Part shown: positions 63,816-64,000 of the stretch, in pieces
Numbering within the stretch: position 1 is the stretch's first letter
How the letters are laid out: every line of letters starts with the position of its first letter
From: Tenacibaculum singaporense
GTDB lineage: Bacteria; Bacteroidota; Bacteroidia; Flavobacteriales; Flavobacteriaceae
Direction of reading: 5' to 3'
Length of the DNA stretch: 64,000 nt
NCBI RefSeq assembly: GCF_003867015.1
Contig: NZ_CP032548.1
Location: 2,857,001-2,921,000, forward strand
Translations under genes and position numbers: made by a program
The notes under the pieces: generated by a model
Database searches by the model: none
What the model was told of the DNA's origin: nothing
What the model saw: the letters and a program-made list of their open reading frames with translations, nothing else

Positions 63816-64000
63816 ATGAAAAATAGCTTTGATAAAATGATGTCTTTAGATATTTATATATCAAATTTAGACAAAGAAGAATACACTAAAATTACTGATG
63901 ATCTTAAACCTATTTCAAAAAAAAGTGTAAACCTTTTAAGTTGGGGAATCCAAGATTTGTTTACTGAAAAAGAACTATACAGTGATTTAAAACTTATAAA
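63816..64000 (+). CDS. Hypothetical protein, 5' end only
   Basis: An open frame starts with ATG at 63816 and runs off the right edge (61 codons seen, beginning MKNSFDKMMSLDIYISNLDKEEY). It lies 31 bases after the host DUF2400 gene end, so it would have followed it in the original operon. I do not recognise the N-terminal sequence. Confidence 0.55.
   Translation, partial: MKNSFDKMMSLDIYISNLDKEEYTKITDDLKPISKKSVNLLSWGIQDLFTEKELYSDLKLI

Overview
The window is AT-rich chromosomal DNA of a Bacteroidota member, most likely a marine Flavobacteriaceae (Tenacibaculum/Polaribacter-like; the genus is inference). Evidence: several TAnnTTTG promoter boxes, a gliding-motility/type IX secretion C-terminal domain protein, a PUR-type DUF3276 protein, a bacillithiol deacetylase, leucine dehydrogenase, a DUF5916 outer-membrane protein, and few Shine-Dalgarno sites.

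1-3 kb: the end of a GNAT acetyltransferase, an unlisted 51-codon peptide with a double-glycine leader, three tandem identical tRNA-Gly genes, a rhomboid protease, a lipid A-type acyltransferase and tRNA-His. 3-11.9 kb: BshB1, a trans-sulfuration enzyme, MATE pump, DUF2520 protein, KdsC-like phosphatase, DUF2147 protein, then a nitric-oxide stress unit (Rrf2 regulator, RIC/ScdA repair protein, quinol NO reductase) with two matching 20-bp operator candidates. 12-14.2 kb: decayed DNA (DOPA-dioxygenase fragment, broken IS481-type transposase) and intergenic repeats flanking one unknown gene. 14.2-42 kb: ordinary core genes, including a menaquinone branch (thioesterase, hydrolase, MenF), ABC transporters, Ldh, NusB, YajC, YbbR, CoaE, a two-component system, UvrB, SucC, a LolD-like ATPase and a CPBP protease.

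42,550-63,527: a roughly 21-kb integrative element inserted by a large serine recombinase into a TIGR02757/DUF2400 gene. The 5' part of the host gene (168 codons) lies left of the element and the 3' part (86 codons) right of it. The reading frame is restored exactly if the two ATGT core copies are joined. Joining the element ends gives an attP with a 42-bp dyad matching at 18 of 21 half-site positions. The element carries a complete, about 70 percent identical replacement of the gene it breaks, on the opposite strand next to the right junction.

Its cargo is a continuous 13-kb plus-strand operon: an XRE regulator, a degenerate-PLD/SNF2-type helicase, a DUF4391 protein, two DUF262 (GmrSD/type IV-like) proteins, a type III Mod methyltransferase and a type III Res helicase-nuclease. 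This reads as a composite anti-phage system joining type III modification/restriction, an extra helicase module and type IV-like effectors. A HEPN-like gene and a small serine recombinase lie downstream on the other strand. The left arm also encodes a polymerase-like protein resembling family A/TV-Pol enzymes and a structured GC-rich intergenic segment. The best candidates for new biology are the replace-what-you-break strategy and the composite operon.
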